The notes under the pieces: model-generated
Databases searched by the model: none
What the model saw: only the letters and a program-made list of their open reading frames with translations
What the model was told of the DNA's origin: nothing
Assembly: GCA_913057145.1 (NCBI GenBank)
Contig: CAJXNJ010000008.1
Coordinates: forward strand, 1-52,889
Direction of reading: 5' to 3'
DNA from: an uncultured Ectothiorhodospiraceae bacterium
GTDB taxonomy: Bacteria > Pseudomonadota > Gammaproteobacteria > Nitrococcales > Nitrococcaceae
DNA length: 52,889 bases
Translations under genes and position numbers: made by a program
Shown: positions 1 through 8,592 of the stretch, piece after piece
Layout of the letters: the number at the start of each line of letters is the position of its first letter
How positions within the stretch are numbered: position 1 is the stretch's first letter

Positions 1-554
1 TCATCGCGTTTGAGCATTTCATACCAGGCCAGCATGTGATGGCCAAAGCTGACCGGCTGGGCCACCTGCAGATGCGTAAAGCCGGGCATGATGGTGTCCG
101 CCTCACGCTCGGCAAGATCCACCAGACCCTGCTGGAATTCACGCAGCAGGCTGATGGTTTCGTCGCTGACGCCACGCAGCCAGAGCCGGACATCGGTGGC
201 GATCTGGTCGTTGCGGGAGCGGCCGGTATGCAGGCGTTTGCCGGCTTCACCGATGCGCTCGGTGAGGCGGGCTTCGATGTTCATGTGCACATCTTCCAGC
301 GCCGGATCCCAGGGAAAGGTCCCGGCTTCTATCTCAGCGGCAATGTCATCAAGCCCGGCAACGATGGCTTCGGCATCGTCGCGGCTGATGACTCCGCAAC
401 TCGCGAGCATCTGTGCATGCGCCTTGGAGCCCTGGATATCCTCGCGATAGAGCCGGCGATCGTAATGCTCTGAAGCACTGAAACGCGCCACGAACGCATC
501 CGTTGGCTCGCTGAAGCGGCCACCCCACATTCCCTTATCGTCTGACTCGGCCAT
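1..554 (-). CDS. argH: Argininosuccinate lyase, N-terminal part (runs off the window)
   Basis: Last step of arginine biosynthesis: splits argininosuccinate into arginine and fumarate in the cytosol. Only about the first 184 codons are present, because the gene reads leftward past base 1. The translation begins [20 protein letters not shown], the usual ArgH opening, and contains [19 protein letters not shown], a strongly conserved stretch of the fumarase/aspartase superfamily N-terminal domain; [14 protein letters not shown] follows near the edge. The start ATG is at 554. It is divergent from the AlgR-like regulator, the arrangement also known around algR in Pseudomonas. Truncation is by the window edge, not by mutation. 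Function is very likely; the catalytic Ser loop lies outside the window. Confidence 0.95.
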   Translation of the reverse strand, partial: MAESDDKGMWGGRFSEPTDAFVARFSASEHYDRRLYREDIQGSKAHAQMLASCGVISRDDAEAIVAGLDDIAAEIEAGTFPWDPALEDVHMNIEARLTERIGEAGKRLHTGRSRNDQIATDVRLWLRGVSDETISLLREFQQGLVDLAEREADTIMPGFTHLQVAQPVSFGHHMLAWYEMLKRD

Positions 555-697
555 GCCCCTTGCCTGTCCTCTCTGGAAGATCGCTGGAGTATACCAGTCG
601 TCACCGCTGCAGCACCTGTGGTCTGTGAACCGGTTGGCGGCTCGCCATTGAGGGCTTGCGCATCCTTGAGCCATTCGTTGCTGAAGGAGATGTCACC
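555..697. promoter_or_regulatory. Divergent intergenic region argH / LytTR regulator
   Basis: This 143-base space separates two divergent starts. On the minus strand TATACT (588-593) is preceded by TG with one base between, forming an extended -10 about 30 bases upstream of the argH ATG; no good -35 was found. For the plus-strand gene a Shine-Dalgarno AAGGAGA lies at 684-690, which decides the start at 698. No clear plus-strand promoter was recognised. Confidence 0.4.
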
Positions 698-1435
698 ATG
701 AAAATTGTCATTGCCTGTGAACAAGCCTCTCTTCGTCAGCGATTGGCCCGGCTGGCGGCGGCGGGCTCCGTTGGCACGGTCAGTGCCGTGCTGGCGCATC
801 CGGATGAGGCGCTGGTGCGACAGCCCAAGGATCCGGCCGAGGTCATTGTGCTGGGAGTGAAGACCGAAGCTGATCTGCGTACCGCGATTGCATTGAGCGA
901 GGAGCACCCGGCACCGGCGATACTGTTTGCCACGGTTTTTGCTGACCCGATGGTGGCCCGTCTGGAGAAGGCCGGCGTGGATTATGTCCTCGAGCATGTG
1001 CAGCCAAGACGCTATGAAACGGCGCTGGCCCATGCACGCCCGCTCACCACCGGACAGGCCCTGTCTCTGCAGCGCTACGGTGAGCCGGGTGAGCGGCGGC
1101 ATTTGCTGTGTCGGCGGCGATCCGGGCTGGGGCTGATCCCGGTGGATGATGTGCGCTGTTTTGTGGCCGATCACAAGTATGTGGCGGTCAAGCATGATGA
1201 GGGCGAAGACCTGATAGAGGAGTCACTGACGAAGCTCGAGCAGGAGTTCGGTCCACGATTCCTGCGCGTTCATCGCAGTGCCCTGGTGGCCCGGGATGCC
1301 CTGCGCGGCCTGGAGAAAGATCTGGATGGACGCAGCCATCTGCTGGTGGATGGCAGTGATACCAAACTGCCGGTCAGCCGGCGGCGACTGCCGGTGGTAC
1401 GGCGCACGCTCAAGGAGGTGGCCCGAGCCGGTTAG
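698..1435 (+). CDS. AlgR-like LytTR-domain regulator with degenerate receiver
   Basis: A 245-residue DNA-binding regulator with AlgR architecture: an N-terminal receiver-like domain (about 1-115) and a C-terminal LytTR domain (about 140-240). The LytTR part is clear: VDDVRCFVADHKYVAVKHDE, then RFLRVHRSALVARD and LPVSRRRLPVVRR, very close to P. aeruginosa AlgR as remembered. The receiver lacks its chemistry. The acidic pair after strand 1 reads ACEQ instead of VDDE, the phospho-acceptor position reads VLGV (Gly53) instead of LLDI, and the conserved Lys near residue 105 is Glu (YVLEHV). It therefore probably does not work by Asp phosphorylation. No algZ/fimS kinase lies beside it, although in Pseudomonas that gene sits between argH and algR. 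An in-frame ATG at 656 exists, but the start at 698 has the good ribosome binding site. Confidence 0.85.
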   Translation: MKIVIACEQASLRQRLARLAAAGSVGTVSAVLAHPDEALVRQPKDPAEVIVLGVKTEADLRTAIALSEEHPAPAILFATVFADPMVARLEKAGVDYVLEHVQPRRYETALAHARPLTTGQALSLQRYGEPGERRHLLCRRRSGLGLIPVDDVRCFVADHKYVAVKHDEGEDLIEESLTKLEQEFGPRFLRVHRSALVARDALRGLEKDLDGRSHLLVDGSDTKLPVSRRRLPVVRRTLKEVARAG

Positions 1436-1518
1436 CAGTTTGCCTTGTGGCCTGCAGGCGGTATGGTTGCGGGTTGTTGACCCCGCCCTTTTGCGGCGGC
1501 TTTATGGAACGACCCTGA

Positions 1519-2442
1519 ATGGCTATCGATCATCTTCGTATTGCAACGCGTCGCAGCCCCCTTGCCGTCTGGCAGGCCGAACACGTGGCCGAGCGCCTGC
1601 GTGCTCTGCACCCCGGTTTAACCGTTGAGCTCGTGCGCATGTCCACCCGCGGTGACGAGATCACCGATCGCCCGCTCATGCAGGTGGGCGGCAAGGCGCT
1701 GTTCGTCAAGGCGCTGGAAGAAGGCATGCTGGCAGGAGAGGCGGATATTGCGGTGCACTCCATGAAGGATGTCCCCGCACAAATGCCGGATGCCTTTGAG
1801 TTGCCTGTCATCATGAGCCGGGAAGACCCCTGTGATGCATTCGTCTCCGACCATTACACCGATGTCGCGGCACTGCCCGAAGGTGCCCGGGTAGGAACGG
1901 CGAGCCTGCGCCGTGAATGTCAGCTGCGGGCACGTCGGCCGGATCTTGTCGTTGAGTCCCTGCGTGGCAATGTCCAGACCCGGCTGTCAAAACTCGCCAG
2001 TGGCGAATTTGACGCGATCATTCTCGCCGCCTCCGGGCTGCGTCGGCTCGGGATGGCCGATCGCATTACCAGCGTGATGCCCCCTGAGGAGAGTCTCCCG
2101 GCGGTCGGTCAGGGCGCACTGGGGATTGAGTGTCGCGCCGGCGACGAGACGGTCAAGGCGCTGCTGGCCGATCTGGATGATGCCGACACCCATGATCGCG
2201 TTGCCGCCGAGCGAGCGGTCAATGGCCGCCTCGATGGCAGTTGTCATGTGCCTCTGGCCGCTTACGCTGTGCTCGAAGGCCATGACCTGTGGCTGCGTGG
2301 CCTGGTGGCAAGCCGCGATGGCAGCCGGGTGCTGCGCTCGGAGGTACGTGGGGCGCGGGCCGAGGGACCGGCGCTTGGCGAGAAGGTGGCCGAGGATTTA
2401 TTGGCGCAGGGTGCTGCCGACATCCTTGCCGAGGTCCATTGA
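1519..2442 (+). CDS. hemC: Hydroxymethylbilane synthase (porphobilinogen deaminase)
   Basis: Condenses four porphobilinogen molecules into hydroxymethylbilane, the linear tetrapyrrole of the heme and siroheme pathway; cytosolic. At 307 residues it is the normal family length. It opens with [20 protein letters not shown], and the cofactor-binding loop [14 protein letters not shown] puts the dipyrromethane-attaching Cys at residue 242, the same number as in E. coli HemC. It is preceded by an 83-base gap holding short GC hairpins (GCGGG/CCCGC) but no convincing promoter. It is the first gene of a hemC-hemD-hemX-hemY series. Confidence 0.97.
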   Translation: MAIDHLRIATRRSPLAVWQAEHVAERLRALHPGLTVELVRMSTRGDEITDRPLMQVGGKALFVKALEEGMLAGEADIAVHSMKDVPAQMPDAFELPVIMSREDPCDAFVSDHYTDVAALPEGARVGTASLRRECQLRARRPDLVVESLRGNVQTRLSKLASGEFDAIILAASGLRRLGMADRITSVMPPEESLPAVGQGALGIECRAGDETVKALLADLDDADTHDRVAAERAVNGRLDGSCHVPLAAYAVLEGHDLWLRGLVASRDGSRVLRSEVRGARAEGPALGEKVAEDLLAQGAADILAEVH

Positions 2443-2447
2443 CCGGG

Positions 2448-3191
2448 GTGCTCGCTGATACCCGCATCCTGGTCACGCGCCCGCGCGGCCAGGCGGAGAC
2501 ACTGCTGGTCGCTCTGCGCGAGGCCGGTGCCGATGTTCTCCATCGACCCACGCTCGAAATCATCCCGCTGACCCCCGCGGGACCAGCCTTTGCCACACCA
2601 CCGCAATGGTGTGTTTTCATCAGTCCCAATGCGGTTGACCAGGGTCTGCCGCATTTGCCGCAGGACTGGCGTGAGCATGCGCGCATGGCAGCCGTTGGCC
2701 CGGGTACGGCCGCGGCTCTGGCAGCACACGGGCTTGCCGCAGCGGTCGCACCCCGACAGGGTGGCGGTGCGGATGACCTGCTGGCCGAGGCCGATTTCTC
2801 GCCGCAACCGCATGAGCGGGTTTTATTGATTCGGGGCGAGGGCGGTCGGCAGCGACTGCAGCAGGCCCTGCGAGCACGTCATGTCGAGGTGGCCGAGTGG
2901 GCGGTCTATCGTCGGCAGCGCCCCGTCGGGGTACTCGATATTCCCCCTGATTGGCTTCACAGCCGCCTTGCCTTCACTATAGTGACCAGTGTTGCCGGGT
3001 TGGAGAACCTCCTCGGCATGGCCGGTCCTGGCGCGCTAGAGTGGTTGTTGAAAAGCCGGTTGATTACGGTCAGTGACCGTGTTGCACGGGTGGCTCAGGA
3101 TGCCGGGTTTGATCGGCCCGTGGTGGCCGCCGGCGCCGATGCGCAGGCCTTGACCGATGCCGTGATTGCATCCCGGCAGGAGCAGACATGA
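2448..3191 (+). CDS. hemD: Uroporphyrinogen-III synthase
   Basis: Cyclises hydroxymethylbilane with inversion of ring D to uroporphyrinogen III. From GTG 2448 the product is 247 residues and starts MLADTRILVTRPRGQAETLL, typical of HemD; later FISPNAVDQGL, VGPGTAAAL and FTIVTSVAGLENLL match the two-lobed fold, whose sequence is poorly conserved across the family. A TTG at 2439 overlapping the hemC stop (TTGA) is an equally possible start; GAGG at 2431-2434 is 4 bases from that TTG and 13 from the GTG. The reading frame is open further upstream into hemC, but that part is only a shadow. It ends in an ATGA overlap with hemX. Confidence 0.92.
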   Translation: MLADTRILVTRPRGQAETLLVALREAGADVLHRPTLEIIPLTPAGPAFATPPQWCVFISPNAVDQGLPHLPQDWREHARMAAVGPGTAAALAAHGLAAAVAPRQGGGADDLLAEADFSPQPHERVLLIRGEGGRQRLQQALRARHVEVAEWAVYRRQRPVGVLDIPPDWLHSRLAFTIVTSVAGLENLLGMAGPGALEWLLKSRLITVSDRVARVAQDAGFDRPVVAAGADAQALTDAVIASRQEQT

Positions 3192-4330
3192 CAGAGAAAA
3201 AACCAACGAAAAAGCCTGAGGAAGCAGCGACCGAAGAGACTGCCGAGCAGGCGGTTGAACCCGCTCAGGACGCCGAGACACCGGTACCCGAGAAGACCGG
3301 CGGAGTGACCGGGCCACTCGCGCTGGTCACGGTGTTGGTGCTGGCGATTTTGGTCGGTGGTGCCGCCTGGCATTTCCACCAACAGCTGCTTGCACTGCAG
3401 AACGAGCAGTCGGGATTCGCTTCGGCCGGGCAGTTGCAGGCCCTTGATGAAGCACAGGATGAGCGCATGGGTGAAATCGCCGGCCGGGTCGAGACGCTGA
3501 ACAGCGCGCTTGATTCGCGACTCGAGGCGATTGCCCGGTTGGAAAACCGCATGACGGATCAGCGTGAGTCGGCGCAAGTGCTCGCTGATCGCGTTGATCA
3601 GCTTTATCGGCGAATGCAGTCGGAGAATGACGACTGGCGGATTGCCGAGGCCGCTTATCTGGGCCGGATTGCCCTGCATCGCCTGCAATTCAACGACGAT
3701 GTGGCCGGTGCGCTGGAGGCGCTGGAAGCAGCCGACACCCTGCTGGCAGGTCTTGGGGGTTCGGGCGTCGATCGTCGTGAGGCGATTGCCCGGGCAACCG
3801 ATCGGCTGCTCGAGGTCTCACCGCCCGATAAAGCCGGTATTCATCGCTCGCTCTCCAGGCTGGCCGATGCGCTGCCGGAGCTGCCGCTTGCCGAAGGGCT
3901 GCAGACAGGCACTGCCGCTGCCGAGGAACAGGCCGGGCCTGCCTCCGGCGGCATGGTTGAGGACTGGAGCGCTCGGGCCGAGCGTGCCTGGGGCCGGCTG
4001 CGTGAAGGCCTGAGTGAGCTGGTTGTCATCAGCCGTAACCGCGAGGTCGCACCGCTGCCCGATCCCGAGTCGCGCTTTCTGCTCCAGCAGAACCTCATGC
4101 TGCAGGTCGAGACCGCCCGACTTGCCGCATTGCGCGGCGAGGCCGATGTCTATGCCCAGTCCATCGCCCGCATTCAGGCCTGGGTTGATGCCTATTTTGA
4201 CTCCGCTTCCGAGGCGGTCGCCGCGGTCAATGAGCGGCTTGATGAACTCGCGGCCGAGTCGGTGGCCTTTACACCACCTGCCATTGCCGATGATCTGGCG
4301 CCGCTTTTTGATGGGAACGCAACGCCATGA
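3188..4330 (+). CDS. hemX: HemX-family membrane protein
   Basis: A 380-residue HemX. It has a charged, Glu/Lys/Pro-rich cytoplasmic N-terminus (1-40), a single membrane segment (about 42-63, GPLALVTVLVLAILVGGAAW), then a long helical region with coiled-coil character (about 70-130) and an alpha-helical C-terminal domain. The family is often labelled uroporphyrinogen-III C-methyltransferase, but no SAM-dependent methyltransferase domain is visible, so that activity should not be assumed. Its place between hemD and hemY, with 4-base ATGA overlaps on both sides, suggests a scaffold or accessory role for heme synthesis at the inner membrane. The molecular function is not established. Confidence 0.88.
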   Translation: MTEKKPTKKPEEAATEETAEQAVEPAQDAETPVPEKTGGVTGPLALVTVLVLAILVGGAAWHFHQQLLALQNEQSGFASAGQLQALDEAQDERMGEIAGRVETLNSALDSRLEAIARLENRMTDQRESAQVLADRVDQLYRRMQSENDDWRIAEAAYLGRIALHRLQFNDDVAGALEALEAADTLLAGLGGSGVDRREAIARATDRLLEVSPPDKAGIHRSLSRLADALPELPLAEGLQTGTAAAEEQAGPASGGMVEDWSARAERAWGRLREGLSELVVISRNREVAPLPDPESRFLLQQNLMLQVETARLAALRGEADVYAQSIARIQAWVDAYFDSASEAVAAVNERLDELAAESVAFTPPAIADDLAPLFDGNATP

Positions 4331-5526
4331 TGCGCCGAGTGACGCTGCTTTTGCTGTTGCTGGTTGCCAGTGTGGCGGCGGCCCTGTGGTTTGAGCAGCA
4401 GAATGGCTTTGTCATGGTGCGCCTGGGCGAGCTCACGCTGCAGAGCAGTCTTTTTGTCGCCGCGGTTGCCCTGGTGGTTGTCTTTGCCCTGTTGTGGCTT
4501 GTCTCGGGCTTGTTACAGCGGCTCTGGCAGGCGCCCGGGGCGTTGCGCAGTCGCTGGTCCGAGCACCGCAGTCACAAGGCGCAACGTGAACTCATTGAGG
4601 GTCTGATTGAGCTTGCCGAAGGGCGTTTTGCGAAGGCCGAGCGGCAGCTGGAGTCAACCAGTGCGGCGGCCGAGCAGCCGGTTCTGCATCATCTGCTGGC
4701 GGCCCTGGCCGCGCAGCGTCAGGGCAACTGGCAACGCCGTGATGATCTCTTGGCGCTCGCCGATGAGACCGCACCGCGAGCCCGCGTTGCCATTGGGCTC
4801 GTCCAGGCGCAGCTGCAGGTCGAAGCCGAGCAGTGGGAGCAGGCACTGGCAACCCTGGGCTGGCTGCGGGAGAAAGCGCCGAAAAACCATCGTGTGGTCG
4901 ATTTGCTGGCAAAGGCGTTGCAGGCCGTTGAAGATGATGAGCGCCTGAGTGAACTCCTGCCCGTGCTGCGGGCGCAAAGCTCTCTGTCTGCCGAGCGTCT
5001 GGCGGCGATTGAATATCGTGCCCTGCAACAGGCCTTCGCCGGCCTCGGTGCCGATGCCAGTTCCGATTCCCTGGCCGGGATCTGGAAGGCACTGCCGAAG
5101 GCCCGGCAGCGCGACCCTGCCCTGCAGGCCCTCTATGCGCGTGCGCTCATGGCCGCCGATTGCCCGGCAACGGCCGAGCGGGAATTAAAGCGCTGGCTGC
5201 GCGGGCACTGGTCGCCCGATCTGGTGGCCGTCTACGGTGAGCTCGAGACAGATCCCCCGGAGCGGGCACTCAAGCAGCTGACACAGTGGTTGAACGAACG
5301 CCCCAATGACCCGGAGCTGCTATTTGCCGCAGGCCGTCAGGCGATGCACTGCGAGCTCTGGGGCCAGGCTCGGGATTATCTGGAAGCCGCCGCGGCACGG
5401 GAGGCGCGCGTGGAGATTCTGCGCACTCTTGCCGAATTGCATGAGCGACTGGATGAGCCGGATAAGGCCCGTCAGTGTTACCGACGGGCCCTTGGCCTTG
5501 AGGGCGATTCAGCCAGCGCGCACTAG
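4327..5526 (+). CDS. hemY: HemY, TPR-containing inner-membrane protein of the heme locus
   Basis: A 399-residue HemY of the proteobacterial type (not protoporphyrinogen oxidase, which carries the same name in Bacillus). Two membrane helices lie at the N-terminus (about 4-24 and 38-62), followed by a conserved HemY segment (SHKAQRELIEGLIELAEGRF) and TPR-like helical repeats to the end (for example residues 360-395, EILRTLAELHERLDEPDKAR). The role is unproven but the gene consistently accompanies hemCD. Its stop TAG at 5524-5526 lies within CTAG, which also forms the stop of the convergent malic enzyme gene. Confidence 0.9.
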   Translation: MMRRVTLLLLLLVASVAAALWFEQQNGFVMVRLGELTLQSSLFVAAVALVVVFALLWLVSGLLQRLWQAPGALRSRWSEHRSHKAQRELIEGLIELAEGRFAKAERQLESTSAAAEQPVLHHLLAALAAQRQGNWQRRDDLLALADETAPRARVAIGLVQAQLQVEAEQWEQALATLGWLREKAPKNHRVVDLLAKALQAVEDDERLSELLPVLRAQSSLSAERLAAIEYRALQQAFAGLGADASSDSLAGIWKALPKARQRDPALQALYARALMAADCPATAERELKRWLRGHWSPDLVAVYGELETDPPERALKQLTQWLNERPNDPELLFAAGRQAMHCELWGQARDYLEAAAAREARVEILRTLAELHERLDEPDKARQCYRRALGLEGDSASAH

Positions 5527-7808
5527 TCTTCGCTCTCGCTGGCTGCCATGGCGGCCTCCACACTCGCCAGCGCGGTGAGGTTCACGATACCGCGGACGGT
5601 AACCGATGGCGTGAGAATATGCGCCGGCCGCGACACACCGAGCAGAATCGGGCCGATGGAGACGGCATCGGTCACGGTCTTGAGCAGATTGAAGGCAATA
5701 TTGGCCGCATCCAGTGTCGGCATGATCAGCAGATTGGCCTCGCCCTCAAGCTGTGAGTTGGGGAAGATGCGCGAGCGAATCTCCTCATTCAGCGCGGCGT
5801 CACCATGCATTTCACCCTCGACCTCAAGCGATGGGTCGCGGTCTTCGATGAGCTGCAGGGCTTCACGCATTTTGATGGCTTCGTCGGCTTCTGAGCTGCC
5901 GAAGTTGCTGTGCGAGAGCAGGGCCACTTTCGGCACCATGCCAAAGCGACGGATCTCATCGGCAGCCAGCACGGTCATCTCCGCGAGCTGATGAGCCGTG
6001 GGGTTCTGATTGACATAGGTGTCGCAGAGAAAGAGCGTGCCCTTCGGCGTGATGATGGCGTTCATGGCGGCCAGATTGCGCACTCCGGTGCGGCGGCCGA
6101 GCACCTCGTTCACATAATCCAGATGCCGGTGATACTTGCCGACTGCGCCGGAGAGCATGGCATCGGCCTCGCCACGGCGAACCATCAATGAGGCAATCAC
6201 CGTGTTGCGTGTGCGAACGATCTGCCGGGCCCGGTCAGGGGTGACACCGCGGCGCTCCATGAGTGAGTGATAGAGCTGCCAGTATTCCTTGAATCGCGGA
6301 TCGTCCTCGGGGTCGACCAGGGTGAGGTGCTCATCGATTTTAAGCCGCAGCCCCAGGCGCTGGATGCGCATTTCCACGACACGGCGACGGCCGATGATGA
6401 TCGGCTGCGCCAGACTGTCATCCACCACCAGCTGGACCGCCTGCAGAACCCGTTCGTCCTCGCCGTCGCCATAGACCACACGCTGCGGGTTCTGTGTGGC
6501 GCGCTCAAAAATGGGCTTCATCAGAAGCCCCGACTGGAAGACGTAGTTGGAGAGGCGCCGGCGATAAGCGGCAAAATCGTCAATGGGCCGGGTCGCTACA
6601 CCGCTTTCCATGGCGGCCTTGGCCACTTCCGGTGCGATGCGGGTGATCAGCCTCGGGTCAAAGGGTTTCGGGATCAGATAGTCCGGCCCGAAGGAAAGCG
6701 GTTTGCCACCGTAAGCGGCGACCACCACATCCGATGACTCCATGGTGGCCAGATCGGCGATGGCCCGCACACAGGCCTTTTTCATCTCATCGTTAATGGT
6801 CGTGGCGCCAACATCGAGCGCACCACGGAAGATGAACGGGAAGCACAGAACGTTGTTGACCTGATTGGGGTAATCGGAGCGGCCGGTGGAGATGATGGCA
6901 TCGGGCCGGACTTCGAGGACTTCCTCGGGCCAGATCTCCGGGGTCGGGTTGGCCAGGGCCATGATGAGCGGTTTGTCCGCCATCGATTTCACCATCTCCT
7001 GGGTCAGAACGCCCGGGGCTGAGAGGCCGAGGAAAATATCCGCACCCTCGAGTGCATCGGCCAGTGTTCGTGCACTGGTGTCGGCGGCATAGACCGCCTT
7101 GCGATCATCCATGTACTCGGCACGACCCTGATAAATCACGCCCTTGCGATCGGTGGCGATGATGTTCTCGCGCTTCACGCCCATGGAGACCAAAAGATCC
7201 AGGCAGGCGATGGCTGAAGCGCCGGCTCCGGAGGTGACAAGCTTGATGTCTTCAAAGCGCTTTTCAACGAGCCGCAGGCCGTTGTAGATGGCTGCAGCGG
7301 CGGTGATCGCCGTGCCATGCTGGTCATCGTGGAAGACCGGAATGTTCATGCGCTCGCGCAGTTTCTCCTCGACGATGAAGCATTCCGGGGACTTGATGTC
7401 CTCCAGATTGATGCCGCCGAATGTCGGCTCGAGTCGGGCGATGGTTTCAATCAGCATGTCCGGGTCGGTTTCATCGATCTCGATGTCAAAGACATCGATC
7501 CCGGCGAACTTTTTAAACAGCACGCCCTTGCCTTCCATGACCGGTTTGGAGGCAAGCGGGCCGATGGCTCCGAGGCCGAGGACGGCGGTGCCGTTGCTGA
7601 TGACGCCCACGAGATTGCCGCGGGCGGTGACATTGGCCGCCTCATTGGCATCATCGACAATCAGCTCACAGGCGGCCGCGACGCCCGGGCTGTACGCCAG
7701 GGCCAGGTCACGCTGGTTGGCCAGCGGTTTGGTCGGGGCCACTTCGATTTTGCCCGGGGTGGGGTAGCGGTGATAGTCGAGCGCGCTTTGCTTGAAGTCC
7801 TCAGCCAT
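5523..7808 (-). CDS. maeB: NADP-dependent malic enzyme with C-terminal phosphotransacetylase-like domain
   Basis: Oxidatively decarboxylates malate to pyruvate with NADP. At 761 residues it matches the long MaeB form: malic enzyme N-terminal and NAD-binding domains (about 1-425; [20 protein letters not shown] and the downstream [14 protein letters not shown] nucleotide-binding loop), then a phosphate acetyltransferase-like domain (about 430-760, with [17 protein letters not shown]). In such fusions the second domain is usually regulatory (acetyl-CoA sensing) rather than catalytic. The chosen ATG at 7808 is preceded by AAGGAAACCACC and gives the normal N-terminus [20 protein letters not shown]; an open frame further upstream is not needed. 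Last gene of the long minus-strand series; it overlaps the hydrolase end by 8 bases. Confidence 0.95.
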   Translation of the reverse strand: MAEDFKQSALDYHRYPTPGKIEVAPTKPLANQRDLALAYSPGVAAACELIVDDANEAANVTARGNLVGVISNGTAVLGLGAIGPLASKPVMEGKGVLFKKFAGIDVFDIEIDETDPDMLIETIARLEPTFGGINLEDIKSPECFIVEEKLRERMNIPVFHDDQHGTAITAAAAIYNGLRLVEKRFEDIKLVTSGAGASAIACLDLLVSMGVKRENIIATDRKGVIYQGRAEYMDDRKAVYAADTSARTLADALEGADIFLGLSAPGVLTQEMVKSMADKPLIMALANPTPEIWPEEVLEVRPDAIISTGRSDYPNQVNNVLCFPFIFRGALDVGATTINDEMKKACVRAIADLATMESSDVVVAAYGGKPLSFGPDYLIPKPFDPRLITRIAPEVAKAAMESGVATRPIDDFAAYRRRLSNYVFQSGLLMKPIFERATQNPQRVVYGDGEDERVLQAVQLVVDDSLAQPIIIGRRRVVEMRIQRLGLRLKIDEHLTLVDPEDDPRFKEYWQLYHSLMERRGVTPDRARQIVRTRNTVIASLMVRRGEADAMLSGAVGKYHRHLDYVNEVLGRRTGVRNLAAMNAIITPKGTLFLCDTYVNQNPTAHQLAEMTVLAADEIRRFGMVPKVALLSHSNFGSSEADEAIKMREALQLIEDRDPSLEVEGEMHGDAALNEEIRSRIFPNSQLEGEANLLIMPTLDAANIAFNLLKTVTDAVSIGPILLGVSRPAHILTPSVTVRGIVNLTALASVEAAMAASESED

Positions 7809-8592
7809 GGTGGTTTCCTTGAAAATGTTGAATCCGGTCGATGAATGCGGCGGGTGCCTCGGCATGAACCCAGTGCCCGACACCCTCAATGCAGTCGAAC
7901 TGCGCGTTCGGGAAGCGCTGCCGGGCTTCCGCGATGCCTGCCTGATTGACGTAGGAGGAGTTGCCGCCATAGAGAAAACAGGCGGGACCGGCCCAGCTGT
8001 TGGCAAGCGCGCTGGGCCAGCTCTGAATCACGGGGAGCTGGTCGGCGAGAATGTCGAGCGGAATTCGCCATGACCAGCCGTCTCCCTGCCGCTGCAGATT
8101 GGTGAGCAGAAACTGCCTGACCATGGGCGTTGTGATCCTCTCCTCCAATTGTCGGTCGGCATCTTCGCGGCTTTTGACCGATGCCAGGTCAATGGCCTGC
8201 AGGGCGCGAATAATGCCGCCATGTTCCTGTGAATGGTCGTAGGTGACAGGCGCGATGTCCACCACCACGAGCCGCTCCAGGCGTTCAGGATGCATCAGCG
8301 CCAGCGCCATGGCTACTTTGCCGCCCATGCTGTGGCCGATCAGGCTGGCGCGATCAATGCCGCTGGCGTCCATCAGGGCGACCACATCCGCTGCCATGCT
8401 GCGGTAATCCATGTCGGGGTCATGGGGGGATTGGCCGTGATTGCGCAGATCCGGTCGCAGCACCCGGTAGTCATTTTCCAGTGCCCGGGCGATGCCTCGC
8501 CAGTTGTTGCCCGAGCCATAAAGCCCGTGGAGCATGATGACCGGCTCACCCTGACCGCTTTGCGTGCAGGCAAGCTCCAGTGCGGCTGTCAT
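7801..8592 (-). CDS. Alpha/beta hydrolase, YbfF-like esterase
   Basis: A 263-residue single-domain alpha/beta hydrolase. Visible elements are the oxyanion-hole strand PVIMLHGLYGSGNNW (about 18-31), PDLRNHGQSPHDPDMDY, the nucleophile elbow LIGHSMGGKVAMALA with Ser88, and the catalytic His in GVGHWVHAEAP near the C-terminus. Spacing and motifs resemble the YbfF acyl-CoA/ester hydrolases. The substrate is unknown. It is joined to its neighbours by a 4-base overlap with the glutamate dehydrogenase gene and an 8-base overlap with maeB, so it is probably co-transcribed with central carbon genes; a house-cleaning thioesterase role would fit but is a guess. Confidence 0.88.
   Translation of the reverse strand: MTAALELACTQSGQGEPVIMLHGLYGSGNNWRGIARALENDYRVLRPDLRNHGQSPHDPDMDYRSMAADVVALMDASGIDRASLIGHSMGGKVAMALALMHPERLERLVVVDIAPVTYDHSQEHGGIIRALQAIDLASVKSREDADRQLEERITTPMVRQFLLTNLQRQGDGWSWRIPLDILADQLPVIQSWPSALANSWAGPACFLYGGNSSYVNQAGIAEARQRFPNAQFDCIEGVGHWVHAEAPAAFIDRIQHFQGNHHG

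Noticed and set aside
3188-4330. Uroporphyrinogen-III methyltransferase activity for HemX
   Set aside because: No SAM-binding methyltransferase domain is present; the common database name is a carry-over from fusion proteins.
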